From positions 32,905-96,904 of the forward strand of contig NZ_BCWW01000005.1 of the NCBI RefSeq assembly GCF_001894785.1: 64,000 nt of DNA, given 5' to 3'. This document shows positions 55,803-64,000 of this stretch, piece after piece (positions within the stretch are counted from its first letter, which is position 1; each line of letters starts with the position of its first letter). The notes under the pieces are model-generated. The model had not been told where the DNA came from and did not search any database. It worked only from the letters and a program-made list of their open reading frames with translations. Origin of the DNA: Rhodococcoides fascians NBRC 12155 = LMG 3623 (lineage in GTDB: Bacteria > Actinomycetota > Actinomycetes > Mycobacteriales > Mycobacteriaceae). A program made the translations under genes and the position numbers.

Positions 55803-56750
55803 TCAACTCACCGGCGCTCCGACGGTGACGGCGTTCGCGTTCGCTCCGGTGCCGTAGCGGCCCGAAGCACCGTCCAGCTGCTCCGCCAGGGCGAGAACCG
55901 TGGTGATCCGGCCTGCTTCACGGTCGACGTTGTCCACCGTGCTGAGCGCCGACGACAACGCCGAGTCGGCACGCACCACTGCGATCGAGCCGTTGCCCTC
56001 TGCCGCACCGGAACGACCTGCCAGTACCGCACCTGCTCCGCGTGAATCGAGGGCTCCTGCGAAGCGAGCGACGATGGCACCTCGGTTGCCGTCCTCGACA
56101 TCCGAGGCACCCGAACCGGTGACCACCACGGCCAGCTGCGCCGGTGCGACCGCCCCGTTGTCGTAAGCGATGAATCCGCCGCTGCGCAACGTCTCGAGGG
56201 CGAGAGACAGCTCCTCGGGGGTCGATTGCGGCTGCGCCGTCTGCGCATTGAGCAGCAACACCGAACCCAGCAGGTCGCCCGCCAGACTTCCTTGGTCGAC
56301 CGCCCCGGTCCGCAACTGCACCCCGGCCGGAATGACATTGGTCAGTCGGGTGCGCAGATCGTCGCCGTTCGCCGCGGACACGAACGAATCCGTGAGCGAT
56401 ACCCGACCCGTGACCGTGGCCCCGGACGCTCCGATCGACCGCGTGACGCCGTCGACATCGCCGGGATCTGCGTCGGGTGTGGTGATGACCACGACACTGC
56501 GATCGACGAGGGTGTCCCGAAGTACTCGACCCGAGACCGCCGCATCGAAACCGTCGGCCGAGTTCAGCTGCTCGCCGAGCTGATTGTTGGTCGACTGCAG
56601 ATCGTCGACCTGATTCTCGAGACCCGTCTTGTCGTCTCGCAGACCCGAGACCAGTCCGCTGGACAGCAGACCCGAGCCGAGGACGATGCCGATGGCCAAC
56701 GCAACGAACACGGCAGCCAGCGAAATGGCATGTTGGCGAAGCGAAATCAC
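55803..56750 (-). CDS. mctB: Copper transport protein MctB-like
   Basis: A 315-residue protein with one N-terminal membrane span (HAISLAAVFVALAIGIVLGS), a coiled segment (GLENQVDDLQSTNNQLGEQL) and a long extracytoplasmic domain, as in mycobacterial MctB (Rv1698), linked to copper tolerance. GTG 56750 overlaps the steA stop as GTGA, keeping the conserved steA-mctB-pyrG order. Confidence 0.9.
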   Translation of the reverse strand: MISLRQHAISLAAVFVALAIGIVLGSGLLSSGLVSGLRDDKTGLENQVDDLQSTNNQLGEQLNSADGFDAAVSGRVLRDTLVDRSVVVITTPDADPGDVDGVTRSIGASGATVTGRVSLTDSFVSAANGDDLRTRLTNVIPAGVQLRTGAVDQGSLAGDLLGSVLLLNAQTAQPQSTPEELSLALETLRSGGFIAYDNGAVAPAQLAVVVTGSGASDVEDGNRGAIVARFAGALDSRGAGAVLAGRSGAAEGNGSIAVVRADSALSSALSTVDNVDREAGRITTVLALAEQLDGASGRYGTGANANAVTVGAPVS

Positions 56751-57931
56751 GAAAGCAACCCCTGGAACCACAGTGCGAATCGGTTCCACAGATCGATCGC
56801 CCAATCCAAGGATTCGCCGCCGATGTTGGAGACGGCCATCGCCACGATCACCGCAACGAGCGCAGCGAGAATGAGCAGGGCAATTGCACCGCCCGACACG
56901 CGGCTTCGGTACAGCGTGGCCACCGCCTTGGCGTCGACCAGCTTGGCACCGACCTTCAGACGCGTCATGAACGCGGCCGGGTTGGTGTTGCGTCGTCCGC
57001 GATCGAAGAATTCGTCCAGGCTGGCCGGGCTACCGACCGACACGATCAGCGACGCACCGTGGTGGTCGGCCAACAGCAGTGCGAGGTCCGCAGCAGCACC
57101 GGTCGCCGGGAAGGTCATGGCACCGATGCCGAGATCCTGGATGCGTTCGAGACCTTGCGCGTGTCCGTCCGAATCGGCCGGAAGTACCACTTCTGCACCA
57201 CATTTGAGTGTCTGCGCCGTGACGTCCTCAGGATCGCCGACGATCAGATCCGGGCGGTGTCCCGCTTTCATCGCTGTGTCCGCGCCCGCACCGACGCCGA
57301 TGATGACGGGCGAGTACTCCTTGATGAACGGCTTCAGATTCTTCAGGTCCTCCGCGTGCCCCGGCCCGTCGGCAACGATCACGACGTGACGACCCTTGAG
57401 GTCGATGTCGATGTCCGGAACCCCGACGCCGTCGATCAGCAACGGACTCTCGGTCCGAATGAACTCGATCGTGTTGCCCGAGAACGCTTCCAGATGGTCG
57501 ACCAGCCCGGTCTTGGCCTCGATCATCTTGTCCGAGATCTCGGCTTCGCTCTGCTCCTCACCCTTGGCGAGGCGGCGATCGCCGGTGTAGACGCCACCGT
57601 CGTTGAGCCGGATCTTGGTGCCGTCCTTGATCTTCTTGAAGATCTCGGTGCCGGCCGAGTCGATCAAGGTGATCCCGTTGGCGACGATGACCTCGGGGCC
57701 GAGGTTGGGATAGCGGCCGGAGATCGACGGCGACGCGTTGACGACCGCGAGCACCCCGGCCTCGACGAGCGCATCTGCGGTCAACCGGTCCAGATCGAGC
57801 TCGTCCAGAACGACGATGTCGCCGGGGCCGACCCGCTTGAGCAGCTTGGCCGTGTTGCGATCGACTCGCGCGATCCCGGTGATTCCGGGCAGCGAATCCT
57901 GACTACGTGACAGCAGTGCCGGCATCTTCAT
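56747..57931 (-). CDS. steA: SteA-like cell-division/envelope protein
   Basis: About 394 residues: GITGIARVDRNTAKLLKRVG, VGPGDIVVLDELDLD, a thiamin-pyrophosphokinase-like nucleotide region (KPFIKEYSPVIIGVGAGADT, KAGHRPDLIVGDPEDVTAQT), and a C-terminal membrane helix (GAIALLILAALVAVIVAMAV). SteA partners SteB (the MctB homologue) in corynebacteria and regulates peptidoglycan cleavage by RipA. The start is uncertain among ATG 57967, 57940, 57931 and 57925; 57931 or 57925 fit homologues best. Confidence 0.9.
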   Translation of the reverse strand: MKMPALLSRSQDSLPGITGIARVDRNTAKLLKRVGPGDIVVLDELDLDRLTADALVEAGVLAVVNASPSISGRYPNLGPEVIVANGITLIDSAGTEIFKKIKDGTKIRLNDGGVYTGDRRLAKGEEQSEAEISDKMIEAKTGLVDHLEAFSGNTIEFIRTESPLLIDGVGVPDIDIDLKGRHVVIVADGPGHAEDLKNLKPFIKEYSPVIIGVGAGADTAMKAGHRPDLIVGDPEDVTAQTLKCGAEVVLPADSDGHAQGLERIQDLGIGAMTFPATGAAADLALLLADHHGASLIVSVGSPASLDEFFDRGRRNTNPAAFMTRLKVGAKLVDAKAVATLYRSRVSGGAIALLILAALVAVIVAMAVSNIGGESLDWAIDLWNRFALWFQGLLS

Positions 57932-58015
57932 GCCCACCATGATGACCCGATCGACACGCCCGGCCATGGAGGCGCGCCGAAACAACTACCACACTGATCA
58001 CATCAGCACCAAAAG

Positions 58016-59785
58016 TTACAGGGCAGCTCGATCCGCGTTTGCGGTGGCCAACAGCTCCTCGGCGTGTGCGCGACCGGTCTCGGTGTCGTCGAGCCCAGCG
58101 AGCATCCGGGCGAGTTCGACGACGCGTTCCGAGGACGACAGCGTCCGGACTCCGCTGTTCGCCGCCCCCTTCTTGGCGTCGGTCTTGTCCACCACCAGAT
58201 GCGTGTCCGCAAACGCAGCCACCTGCGGCAGGTGGGTGACGACGATGACCTGATGAGTACGAGCCAGCCGACCGAGCCGACGACCGACCTCGACCGCCGC
58301 CCGACCACCGACTCCGGCGTCGACCTCGTCGAACACCATTGTCGCTCCCTTGTCCGAGCCCGCCAGCACCACCTCGAGCGCTAACATGACCCGCGACAGC
58401 TCACCGCCCGAGGCGCTCTTGCTGATCGGCAACGCCTGGGCTCCGTCGTGCGCGGACAACCGGAACTCGACCTCGTCGACCCCGGTACTACCCGCATGCA
58501 ACTCGGTACCGTCGACGACGATCGGTGCCGTGTCCGACGGTCCGGCCGGCAGCGATCGAACATCTATCTGCAGCTTGGCCTTTCCCATCGCCAGTCCGGC
58601 GAGCTCGACGCTGACGGCTTTGGACAGCTTCGTCGCCGCTTTCGACCGGGCAGCGCTCAGCTTGGACGCGGCCGCCGCGACATCGACCGCAGCCGACTCG
58701 ACACGCGCACTCAGCTCCGCGAGCGCGTCGGCAGAGGTATCGATCCGAGACAAACGTTCGCGAGCGTCCTCGGCCCACGCGATGACACCGTCGACGTCAG
58801 CGGCGTACTTGCGCGTCAGAGACTTCAGCTCGGCCTGCCGGTTCAGGATCGTGTCGAGAGCTCCTGGATCCGACGGGAGATCCGACAGATACGTGGTCAG
58901 GTCTGCACCGATGTCGCCGACGACGGCCATCGCGTCGTTCAACCGGGGCAGCAGTTCTGTGAGAGCAGCATCGTCGGCGTGTTCGAGACGCGATCGTGCC
59001 TCGCCCAACAGATACAGCGCAGACGTGGTATCCGACGCCTCCTCGGTACTCCCGACGAGAGCCGCGGCGGCACCCTCGGCGGTTTCCCGCAGCGAATCGA
59101 GGTCGCCGAGCCTGCGCACATCCTCGGCCACGGAGCGATCCTCACCCGGCTCCGGTGCCAGGGAGTCGATCTCCTGCAGGCCGAACTGCAGCCGGTCCGC
59201 TTCCTGAGCCAATTCACGGCTGCGTTCGGTGCGGTCGATCAATTCGTTGCGTGCGTCGAGCCACGTCTTACGGGCGGCGCGATACTTCGCCACCAGAGAG
59301 GCAACCGAATCACCGGCGAATCGGTCGAGTGCACCGAGTTGCTGATCGGGGCGCAGCAGCCGCAACTGATCGTTCTGGCCGTGCACTGTCAGCAGCGAAT
59401 CGGTGAAGTTCGACAGCACCGATGCGGGGACGCTTCGTCCACCCAGATGTGCACGTGAGCGGCCGTCCGAATTGACCGTTCGCACGGCAATGATCGAATT
59501 GTCTTCGTCGCGTTGACCTCCCGAGGATTCGAGCACCTTCTCGACGTCCTCGATCACCTGTTCCGAGGCGGTGTCGGTGCTGAATCGACCCTCGACCACG
59601 GCCCTTTGGGCACCGAGCCGCACCCGACCTGCATCGGCGCGCGCACCCGACAGCAGATGCAAGCTGGTGACCACCATCGTCTTGCCCGCACCGGTCTCGC
59701 CGGTGAGAACCGTCAACCCCTCGTGAAATTGTGCACTCGCACCGGAGATGACTCCGAGGCTGTCGATCCGAATCTCTTCGAGCAT
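58016..59785 (-). CDS. recN: DNA repair protein RecN
   Basis: A 589-residue SMC-like ATPase: MLEEIRIDSLGVISGASAQF and Walker A LTGETGAGKTMVVTSL at the N-terminus, long coiled coils in the middle, and the signature KSASGGELSRVMLALEVVL with Walker B MVFDEVDAGVGGRAA near the end. It gathers DNA ends in double-strand break repair. ATG 59785 has a good site (GCGAGGTAGGG), although the frame is open far upstream. It lies two bases after nadK. Confidence 0.96.
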   Translation of the reverse strand: MLEEIRIDSLGVISGASAQFHEGLTVLTGETGAGKTMVVTSLHLLSGARADAGRVRLGAQRAVVEGRFSTDTASEQVIEDVEKVLESSGGQRDEDNSIIAVRTVNSDGRSRAHLGGRSVPASVLSNFTDSLLTVHGQNDQLRLLRPDQQLGALDRFAGDSVASLVAKYRAARKTWLDARNELIDRTERSRELAQEADRLQFGLQEIDSLAPEPGEDRSVAEDVRRLGDLDSLRETAEGAAAALVGSTEEASDTTSALYLLGEARSRLEHADDAALTELLPRLNDAMAVVGDIGADLTTYLSDLPSDPGALDTILNRQAELKSLTRKYAADVDGVIAWAEDARERLSRIDTSADALAELSARVESAAVDVAAAASKLSAARSKAATKLSKAVSVELAGLAMGKAKLQIDVRSLPAGPSDTAPIVVDGTELHAGSTGVDEVEFRLSAHDGAQALPISKSASGGELSRVMLALEVVLAGSDKGATMVFDEVDAGVGGRAAVEVGRRLGRLARTHQVIVVTHLPQVAAFADTHLVVDKTDAKKGAANSGVRTLSSSERVVELARMLAGLDDTETGRAHAEELLATANADRAAL

Positions 59786-59787
59786 CC

Positions 59788-60753
59788 CTACCTCGCTCTC
59801 CCCCGCCACCCGGTCACGGGCAGTTCGAATTTCTTGACCATGCGATCGGCGAACGGTGCCGAATCCAGGCGAACCCACTTGATGGGCGATGCTCCCCGCA
59901 CGACCTCGACGCGTGCTCCCGCCGGCAACCCCAATGTGCGGCGGCCGTCGCAGAACACGAAACCATCGTGCCCGCCGGCATCGATTTCGACGGCGATGAT
60001 CGACTCGGGGCTGGTGACGAGCGGACGCGCGAAGAGGGCATGGGCGTTGCTCGGAATGACCAGTATGGCTTCGAGTTCCGGCCACACCACCGGCCCGCCT
60101 GCAGAGAACGCATACGCCGTCGACCCCGTGGGTGTCGACACGAGCACTCCGTCACAGCCGAACGCAGAGACCGGACGGCCATCCACTTCGAGAACGACCT
60201 CGAGGACCCCGAGCCTGGAACCGTTCTCGATGCTTGCCTCGTTCAGGGCCCACCCACGCTCGACGACCTGGTCGCCTACACGGATGGCAATGTCCAACGT
60301 CATCCGCTGTTCGATGCGATAGTCGCCGGCCATGACCCGCGCCAGCGCGTCCTCGAGATGGTCGGCCTCCGCCTCGGCGAGAAACCCCACGTGGCCGAGG
60401 TTGATACCGAGAACCGGGATGTCGGCTGCCTGTGCGAGTTCGGCCGCGCGCAGGAACGTTCCGTCACCGCCGAGAACCAGAACCATCTCGCACCCGGCGG
60501 CCGCATCGGGACCGAACTCGACGACGTTGAGCCTCATGTCCGCCACGAACACATGGTCGTGTTCCTCGGTGTCCGATGCCTCGATCTTGGACGGCTCCAC
60601 TTCGTCGACGAGAACCCGCAGGCAGATGCCTGCTTCGTCGAACACTTTGCCCACTCGGCGCGCGGTCTCGGCGATGTCCGGCCGGCCGGGGTGTGCGACG
60701 AGAAGAATCTCCCGAACGGACTCCTGTGTCGGTGCTGCATGGGACGGAGTCAC
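59788..60753 (-). CDS. nadK: NAD kinase
   Basis: A 321-residue kinase making NADP from [45 protein letters not shown] and [20 protein letters not shown] are the family motifs. GTG 60753 overlaps the tlyA stop as GTGA. The tlyA-nadK-recN order is standard in actinobacteria. Confidence 0.96.
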   Translation of the reverse strand: MTPSHAAPTQESVREILLVAHPGRPDIAETARRVGKVFDEAGICLRVLVDEVEPSKIEASDTEEHDHVFVADMRLNVVEFGPDAAAGCEMVLVLGGDGTFLRAAELAQAADIPVLGINLGHVGFLAEAEADHLEDALARVMAGDYRIEQRMTLDIAIRVGDQVVERGWALNEASIENGSRLGVLEVVLEVDGRPVSAFGCDGVLVSTPTGSTAYAFSAGGPVVWPELEAILVIPSNAHALFARPLVTSPESIIAVEIDAGGHDGFVFCDGRRTLGLPAGARVEVVRGASPIKWVRLDSAPFADRMVKKFELPVTGWRGRAR

Positions 60754-61577
60754 TGTGGTCCTTCCTCGATCGCGTGACGGACCAACTCGGCGACGTCCAC
60801 GTCGGTACGCGGCGAACCGTCACCTGCGCCCGCCTTCAACCACAAAAAGTACTCGACGTTGCCCGAAGGTCCCGGCAGTGGGCTTGCGGCGACCGCCTCG
60901 ACTCGCAGGTTCGACGCAAGCGCGGCATTCGCGACGTCCTCGACGGCCTCCGCCCGCAGCGCCGGGTCTCGCACGACGCCGCCGGAACCGACGCGGTCCT
61001 TGCCGACCTCGAATTGAGGCTTGACCATCAACACCATGTCCGTACCCGACGTGGAGCACGCGACGAAAGCGGGAAGAACGAGCTTCAGAGAGATGAACGA
61101 CAGGTCTGCCACGATGACGTCGACCGGGCCCCCGATCGTGTCGGCATCTATCGAGCGCACATTGGTGCGATCGATGACGTGCACGCGTTCGTCGGATTGC
61201 AGTCGCCACACGAGCTGGCCGTAACCCACGTCGACCGCAACGACCTCATGCACACCGCGACTGAGCAGAACGTCGGTGAAACCTCCCGTGGAGGCACCGG
61301 CGTCGAGACACCGCGCGTTCTCGACGGTCAGACCCAGTGGCTCGAACGCGTCGAGGGCACCGAGCAGTTTGTGCGCGCCGCGAGACGCCCAGCTGATTTC
61401 GTTGTCTTCCTCGGCCACCAACAGCGGAGTGCCCGGCTCGACGGCGGTAGCGGGCTTCGAAGCCACGGTTCCGGCAATCTTGACCCGGCCTGCCTCGATG
61501 AGTTCGGAGGCGTGTTCACGAGATCTGGCCAATCCACGACGGACCAGTTCTGCGTCGACACGTGCGCGACGGGCCAC
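60750..61577 (-). CDS. tlyA: TlyA-family rRNA 2'-O-methyltransferase
   Basis: A 275-residue protein: S4 domain [20 protein letters not shown], then an FtsJ-like methyltransferase with SAM motif [31 protein letters not shown] and [11 protein letters not shown]. The mycobacterial enzyme methylates C1409 of 16S and C1920 of 23S rRNA and governs capreomycin sensitivity. GTG 61577 is the start; the short hypothetical gene ends one base upstream. Confidence 0.95.
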   Translation of the reverse strand: MARRARVDAELVRRGLARSREHASELIEAGRVKIAGTVASKPATAVEPGTPLLVAEEDNEISWASRGAHKLLGALDAFEPLGLTVENARCLDAGASTGGFTDVLLSRGVHEVVAVDVGYGQLVWRLQSDERVHVIDRTNVRSIDADTIGGPVDVIVADLSFISLKLVLPAFVACSTSGTDMVLMVKPQFEVGKDRVGSGGVVRDPALRAEAVEDVANAALASNLRVEAVAASPLPGPSGNVEYFLWLKAGAGDGSPRTDVDVAELVRHAIEEGPQ

Positions 61578-61578
61578 G

Positions 61579-61821
61579 TCAGGTCTTGTCGACGGTGGTC
61601 AAGGCCCGAACCAGCACTTCATGGGCCCGGTCCAGCACACTCGCATCACGCGCCAGGGCGTCCGAATCGACGGCCTCCGAGTCGAGGTCTGCCTCCGACC
61701 CGATGGTGAGCTGCGCGAGCAGCGACGACACCTCGGCCCTGATGCTGTCCGGGTCTGCGGACGACTGTTCGCCGACCGCATTCGGCCGGTGTTGTCCTGG
61801 GAGTGGAATCGACGCGCTCAT
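61579..61821 (-). CDS. Short conserved hypothetical protein between HAD phosphatase and tlyA
   Basis: An 80-residue acidic, helical protein (RAEVSSLLAQLTIGSEADLD, DASVLDRAHEVLVRALTTVD). Its place matches the small gene Rv1693 between Rv1692 and tlyA in mycobacteria. No function is known. ATG 61821 follows GAGAGG. Confidence 0.8.
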   Translation of the reverse strand: MSASIPLPGQHRPNAVGEQSSADPDSIRAEVSSLLAQLTIGSEADLDSEAVDSDALARDASVLDRAHEVLVRALTTVDKT

Positions 61822-61885
61822 CACCTCTCACGCTATCGGATGGGTCCGACGAACGCCCGCTCGCGGCCGACTGCACGAACCCGTG

Positions 61886-62875
61886 TCAGCAACCCAACAA
61901 CGAGCGCAGATCGGCGAGTCCATCCCCGTCGAAGCGAACATCCGAGAATTCCGAACCCGACCACGCAACATCGAGGACGGCGAGCAGACCCTCGAAGGCA
62001 TCCATCTCGGCAGCACCCTCGAACCGCACGGACAGGACCTCGTCGTCGATGCCGACCGTCCAGCCATCCTTACCGGCTACCTCGGACGCCGACTCGTCCT
62101 TGTTCAGAACCCCGAGATCACTACCGATGTGCGTGGGACGCAGGTGCTTCGGAGCACGAAGCAACTCTGCAGCGGTACTGACACCCGTCAGGACCAACAG
62201 CGACGGGAGGGCAGCTTCGTTCGCGCCTGCTATATCGGTATCGAGCCGGTCTCCGACCACGAGCGCCGACTTGGCACCACTTCGCTCGACGGCGTCACGC
62301 ATGATGGGAGCCGCGGGCTTGCCTGCAACGATGGGCTCGACGTCGGTGGCATTGCGCACTGCTGCCACCATCGAACCGTTGCCGAGAACGAGGCCGCGCT
62401 CGGTCGGAAGAGTCGCATCGACGTTGGTCGCGACCCACAGCGCGCCCGCACGCACCGCCAGCACCGCCTCGGCCAACATGGGCCACCCTGTATCGACCGA
62501 ATGTCCCTGAACCACCGCAACCGGCTGCTCGTCGGCAGAGCGCACCGGCGTCAATCCGACCTTCTCGATCTCGGTCGCCAAGGCGTCGGTACCGACGACG
62601 AGGACGCGTGAACCGGGATCGAGTCTGTCCGCGAGTACTCGGGCTGCTGCTTCGGAACTGGTGACGACAAATTCCGCTGTGGTGTCGAAACCGAGTTCAC
62701 GGAGGTGTTCGGCGACATCGCTCGGTGCGCGACTGGCATTGTTGGTGACGAAGTACTGCTTCTCGGAACCACCCGAAAGCACCTCCACTGCACCCGGAAT
62801 GGGTTCCTTGCCGGCGTAGACGGTGCCGTCGAGGTCGAGCAGCAGAACGTCGTGGGCGTCGCGCAGTAATGTCAC
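61886..62875 (-). CDS. HAD-superfamily IIA phosphatase
   Basis: A 329-residue phosphatase: motif I VLLLDLDGTVYAG with the nucleophilic Asp, YFVTNNASRAPSDVAEHLRE, IVAGKPAAPIMRDAV and VVGDRLDTDIAGANEAALPS. It corresponds to mycobacterial Rv1692, a glycerol-phosphate phosphatase. GTG 62875 overlaps the TPR gene's stop as GTGA. Confidence 0.92.
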   Translation of the reverse strand: MTLLRDAHDVLLLDLDGTVYAGKEPIPGAVEVLSGGSEKQYFVTNNASRAPSDVAEHLRELGFDTTAEFVVTSSEAAARVLADRLDPGSRVLVVGTDALATEIEKVGLTPVRSADEQPVAVVQGHSVDTGWPMLAEAVLAVRAGALWVATNVDATLPTERGLVLGNGSMVAAVRNATDVEPIVAGKPAAPIMRDAVERSGAKSALVVGDRLDTDIAGANEAALPSLLVLTGVSTAAELLRAPKHLRPTHIGSDLGVLNKDESASEVAGKDGWTVGIDDEVLSVRFEGAAEMDAFEGLLAVLDVAWSGSEFSDVRFDGDGLADLRSLLGC

Positions 62876-63753
62876 CGACTGCCCCCGGACAACTCCTCGA
62901 CCCGCTCTTCTGCGTCGGTTTCTCCATCGACATCCGCCGCGGCAGCGTTGAGGAACCACTTCACACCTTCGTCGACGCGACCGGCAGCAACGAGCGCATC
63001 GGCGTAGACGTAGAACAGACGAGCCGCAGCCGTACCCGACCGGGACGCGTCGAGATCGGGAGTCTGGAGGGTGACGACGGCCTGGTCGTACTGATTGAGA
63101 TCCATACGAGCGCCGGCGACGACGATCCGAAGTTCCGACGCCTCTTCACCGGTCAGTTCCCGCGCTTCGTCGCTGCGACCGAGTTCGATGGCCCGCTCGG
63201 GGCGCCCGAGTCCGCGTTCGCAGTCGGCCATGACCGCGATGAGGCCGGGGCCGCCGGCCATTCGACGTGCCGCCCGCAGTTCCGACAGAGCCTCCGCCCA
63301 TTCACCCGCGTGATACGCCGCGATACCGGCTGTCTCGCGTACGACGGCAATGCGGCCGGCCCGCTGACGAGCAGCGCGCGCGTGCAGCAGCGCCAACTGC
63401 GGGTCGTCGTCGAGCAGGCGGCTGGTCATCACGAGGTGACGGGCCACAGCAGTGGCATTGTTCTTGTCCAAGCTCAGCAGATCCCGGCGCACTGCCGGCT
63501 CGAGCTGGCCGGCTTCGACCTCGTCGGGCAGATCCGGCTCGTCTGGCCGCGGGGCTCGACGGTCGGACGATGCACTGTTCCCGCGGCGATCGCCGGAGAA
63601 CCCACCTTCCCCACCACGCCTGCGGGGAGGACCGTCCGAACGACGCGGGTCGGCGCGACGGTCCTGAGCGCGGGGGTTGCGATCTCGGGACTCGTTGGGG
63701 CGATTGCCACCGTCTGCTCGGGAGGGGCGACGATCGTTGTTGTCTTCCGACAC
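62872..63753 (-). CDS. TPR-like hypothetical protein with disordered N-terminus
   Basis: A 293-residue protein. The first 70 residues are Arg/Asp/Gly-rich and disordered (RRPSRADGGNRPNESRDRNP). The rest is helical-repeat (ALLHARAARQRAGRIAVVRE, GIAAYHAGEWAEALSELRAA, ARLFYVYADALVAAGRVDEG), consistent with tetratricopeptide repeats for protein binding. The position matches Rv1691. It starts at GTG 63753 with AAGGAC upstream, 33 bases from the rRNA terminator. Confidence 0.88.
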   Translation of the reverse strand: MSEDNNDRRPSRADGGNRPNESRDRNPRAQDRRADPRRSDGPPRRRGGEGGFSGDRRGNSASSDRRAPRPDEPDLPDEVEAGQLEPAVRRDLLSLDKNNATAVARHLVMTSRLLDDDPQLALLHARAARQRAGRIAVVRETAGIAAYHAGEWAEALSELRAARRMAGGPGLIAVMADCERGLGRPERAIELGRSDEARELTGEEASELRIVVAGARMDLNQYDQAVVTLQTPDLDASRSGTAAARLFYVYADALVAAGRVDEGVKWFLNAAAADVDGETDAEERVEELSGGSR

Positions 63754-63785
63754 GGGCGTCCTTTCGGATTTTCGGGTACAAACGC

Positions 63786-63813
63786 AAAAAGGGGACCCAC
63801 CAAGTGGGTCCCC
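63786..63813 (-). terminator. Rho-independent terminator of the rRNA operon
   Basis: GGGGACCCAC (63791-63800) and GTGGGTCCCC (63804-63813) pair over 10 bp with a three-base loop; on the minus strand TTTTT (63786-63790) follows. It lies 14 bases beyond the 5S rRNA 3' end. Confidence 0.95.
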
Positions 63814-63826
63814 TTCTTACAACGGG

Positions 63827-63945
63827 TGTTCGGCGGTGTCCTACTCTCCCACACCCTGTCGAGTGCAGTACCATCGGCGCTGGAGGGCTTAGCTTCCGGG
63901 TTCGGAATGGGACCGGGCGTTTCCCCTCCGCTATGGCCGCCGTAA
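63827..63945 (-). rRNA. rrf: 5S ribosomal RNA
   Basis: The minus strand reads TTACGGCGGCCATAGCGG, then CGGTCCCATTCCGAACCCGG, AAGCTAAGCCCTCCAGCGCC, GATGGTACTGC, and ends CACCGCCGAACA, the standard actinobacterial 5S sequence of about 119 bases, with both ends able to pair. The ends may be off by one or two bases. Confidence 0.95.
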
Positions 63946-64000
63946 CTCTGCGAAACAGTGTCACGAGCGGTCTCAGTCGGAGAACACATCCCCCCACATG
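63946..64000 (-). other. 23S-5S spacer
   Basis: These 55 bases upstream of the 5S gene have no recognised gene content and probably belong to the spacer after a 23S rRNA gene lying beyond the window edge. Confidence 0.6.

Overview
The window is high-GC actinobacterial DNA. The right-hand 18 kb runs on the minus strand in the order TPR protein, HAD phosphatase, short hypothetical, tlyA, nadK, recN, steA, mctB, pyrG, NUDIX, xerD, parA-like, scpA, scpB, rluB, cmk, der, which is the arrangement known from mycobacteria and relatives. With a carboxylic acid reductase fragment, PknB-type kinase, mctB/steA and GTG starts, this points to Nocardiaceae, most likely Rhodococcus or a close relative (inference from gene content and order only).

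Layout. 1-1011: 3' end of a carboxylic acid reductase. 1084-8615: small housekeeping and accessory genes (frameshifted DUF503, DHFR-like reductase, a membrane protein with its winged-helix regulator behind a long dyad operator, VOC protein, AmpG-like transporter, GyrI-like protein, alanine:cation symporter, EAL-DICT protein). 8752-13691: Ser/Thr kinase with a Gly/Asn repeat tail, flavin amine oxidase, and an SRPBCC-acyl-CoA synthetase fusion. 14107-17047: a NarL-type regulator, a stand-alone receiver and a histidine kinase, with a perfect 18-bp palindrome in the divergent promoter. 17165-25861: chloroperoxidase-like hydrolase, NmrA-like reductase, MFS exporter, VOC protein, Fpg/Nei glycosylase, a SNF2 helicase-SWIM pair, SRPBCC protein, and an aminoglycoside-phosphotransferase-like gene broken by one in-frame stop. 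25896-29223: TerD domain fused to a PD-(D/E)XK-like region, secreted beta-propeller protein, possible microprotein.

29388-37094 is a catabolic regulon: amino-acid-type ABC transporter, LacI-family regulator, then a divergent operon of DapA-like lyase, FAD amino-acid oxidase, stand-alone allophanate-hydrolase C-domain protein and dihydropyrimidinase-like hydrolase. A shared 15-bp operator-like sequence stands before both the transporter operon and the catabolic operon, tying them together. 38485-42984 is a second hydrolytic cluster (frameshifted amidohydrolase, fumarylacetoacetate hydrolase-like protein, cyclase-family hydrolase) divergent from a LysR regulator. 43364-46238 is an accessory patch with an integrase C-terminal remnant, a truncated hypothetical and a HEPN-like protein with a triplicated octamer at its start codon; it abuts the 3' end of tRNA-Pro(GGG), a typical integration target.

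46397-63753 is one long, mostly overlapping minus-strand run of core genes for chromosome segregation, rRNA modification, CTP and NADP synthesis, recombination and copper/envelope functions. 63786-63945 holds a strong terminator and the 5S rRNA that ends an rRNA operon entering from the right edge.

Three genes carry lesions (DUF503, amidohydrolase, phosphotransferase). Two are single-base shifts beside G/C runs, so assembly error must be excluded before calling decay. All calls come from reading the sequence; no database search was run.
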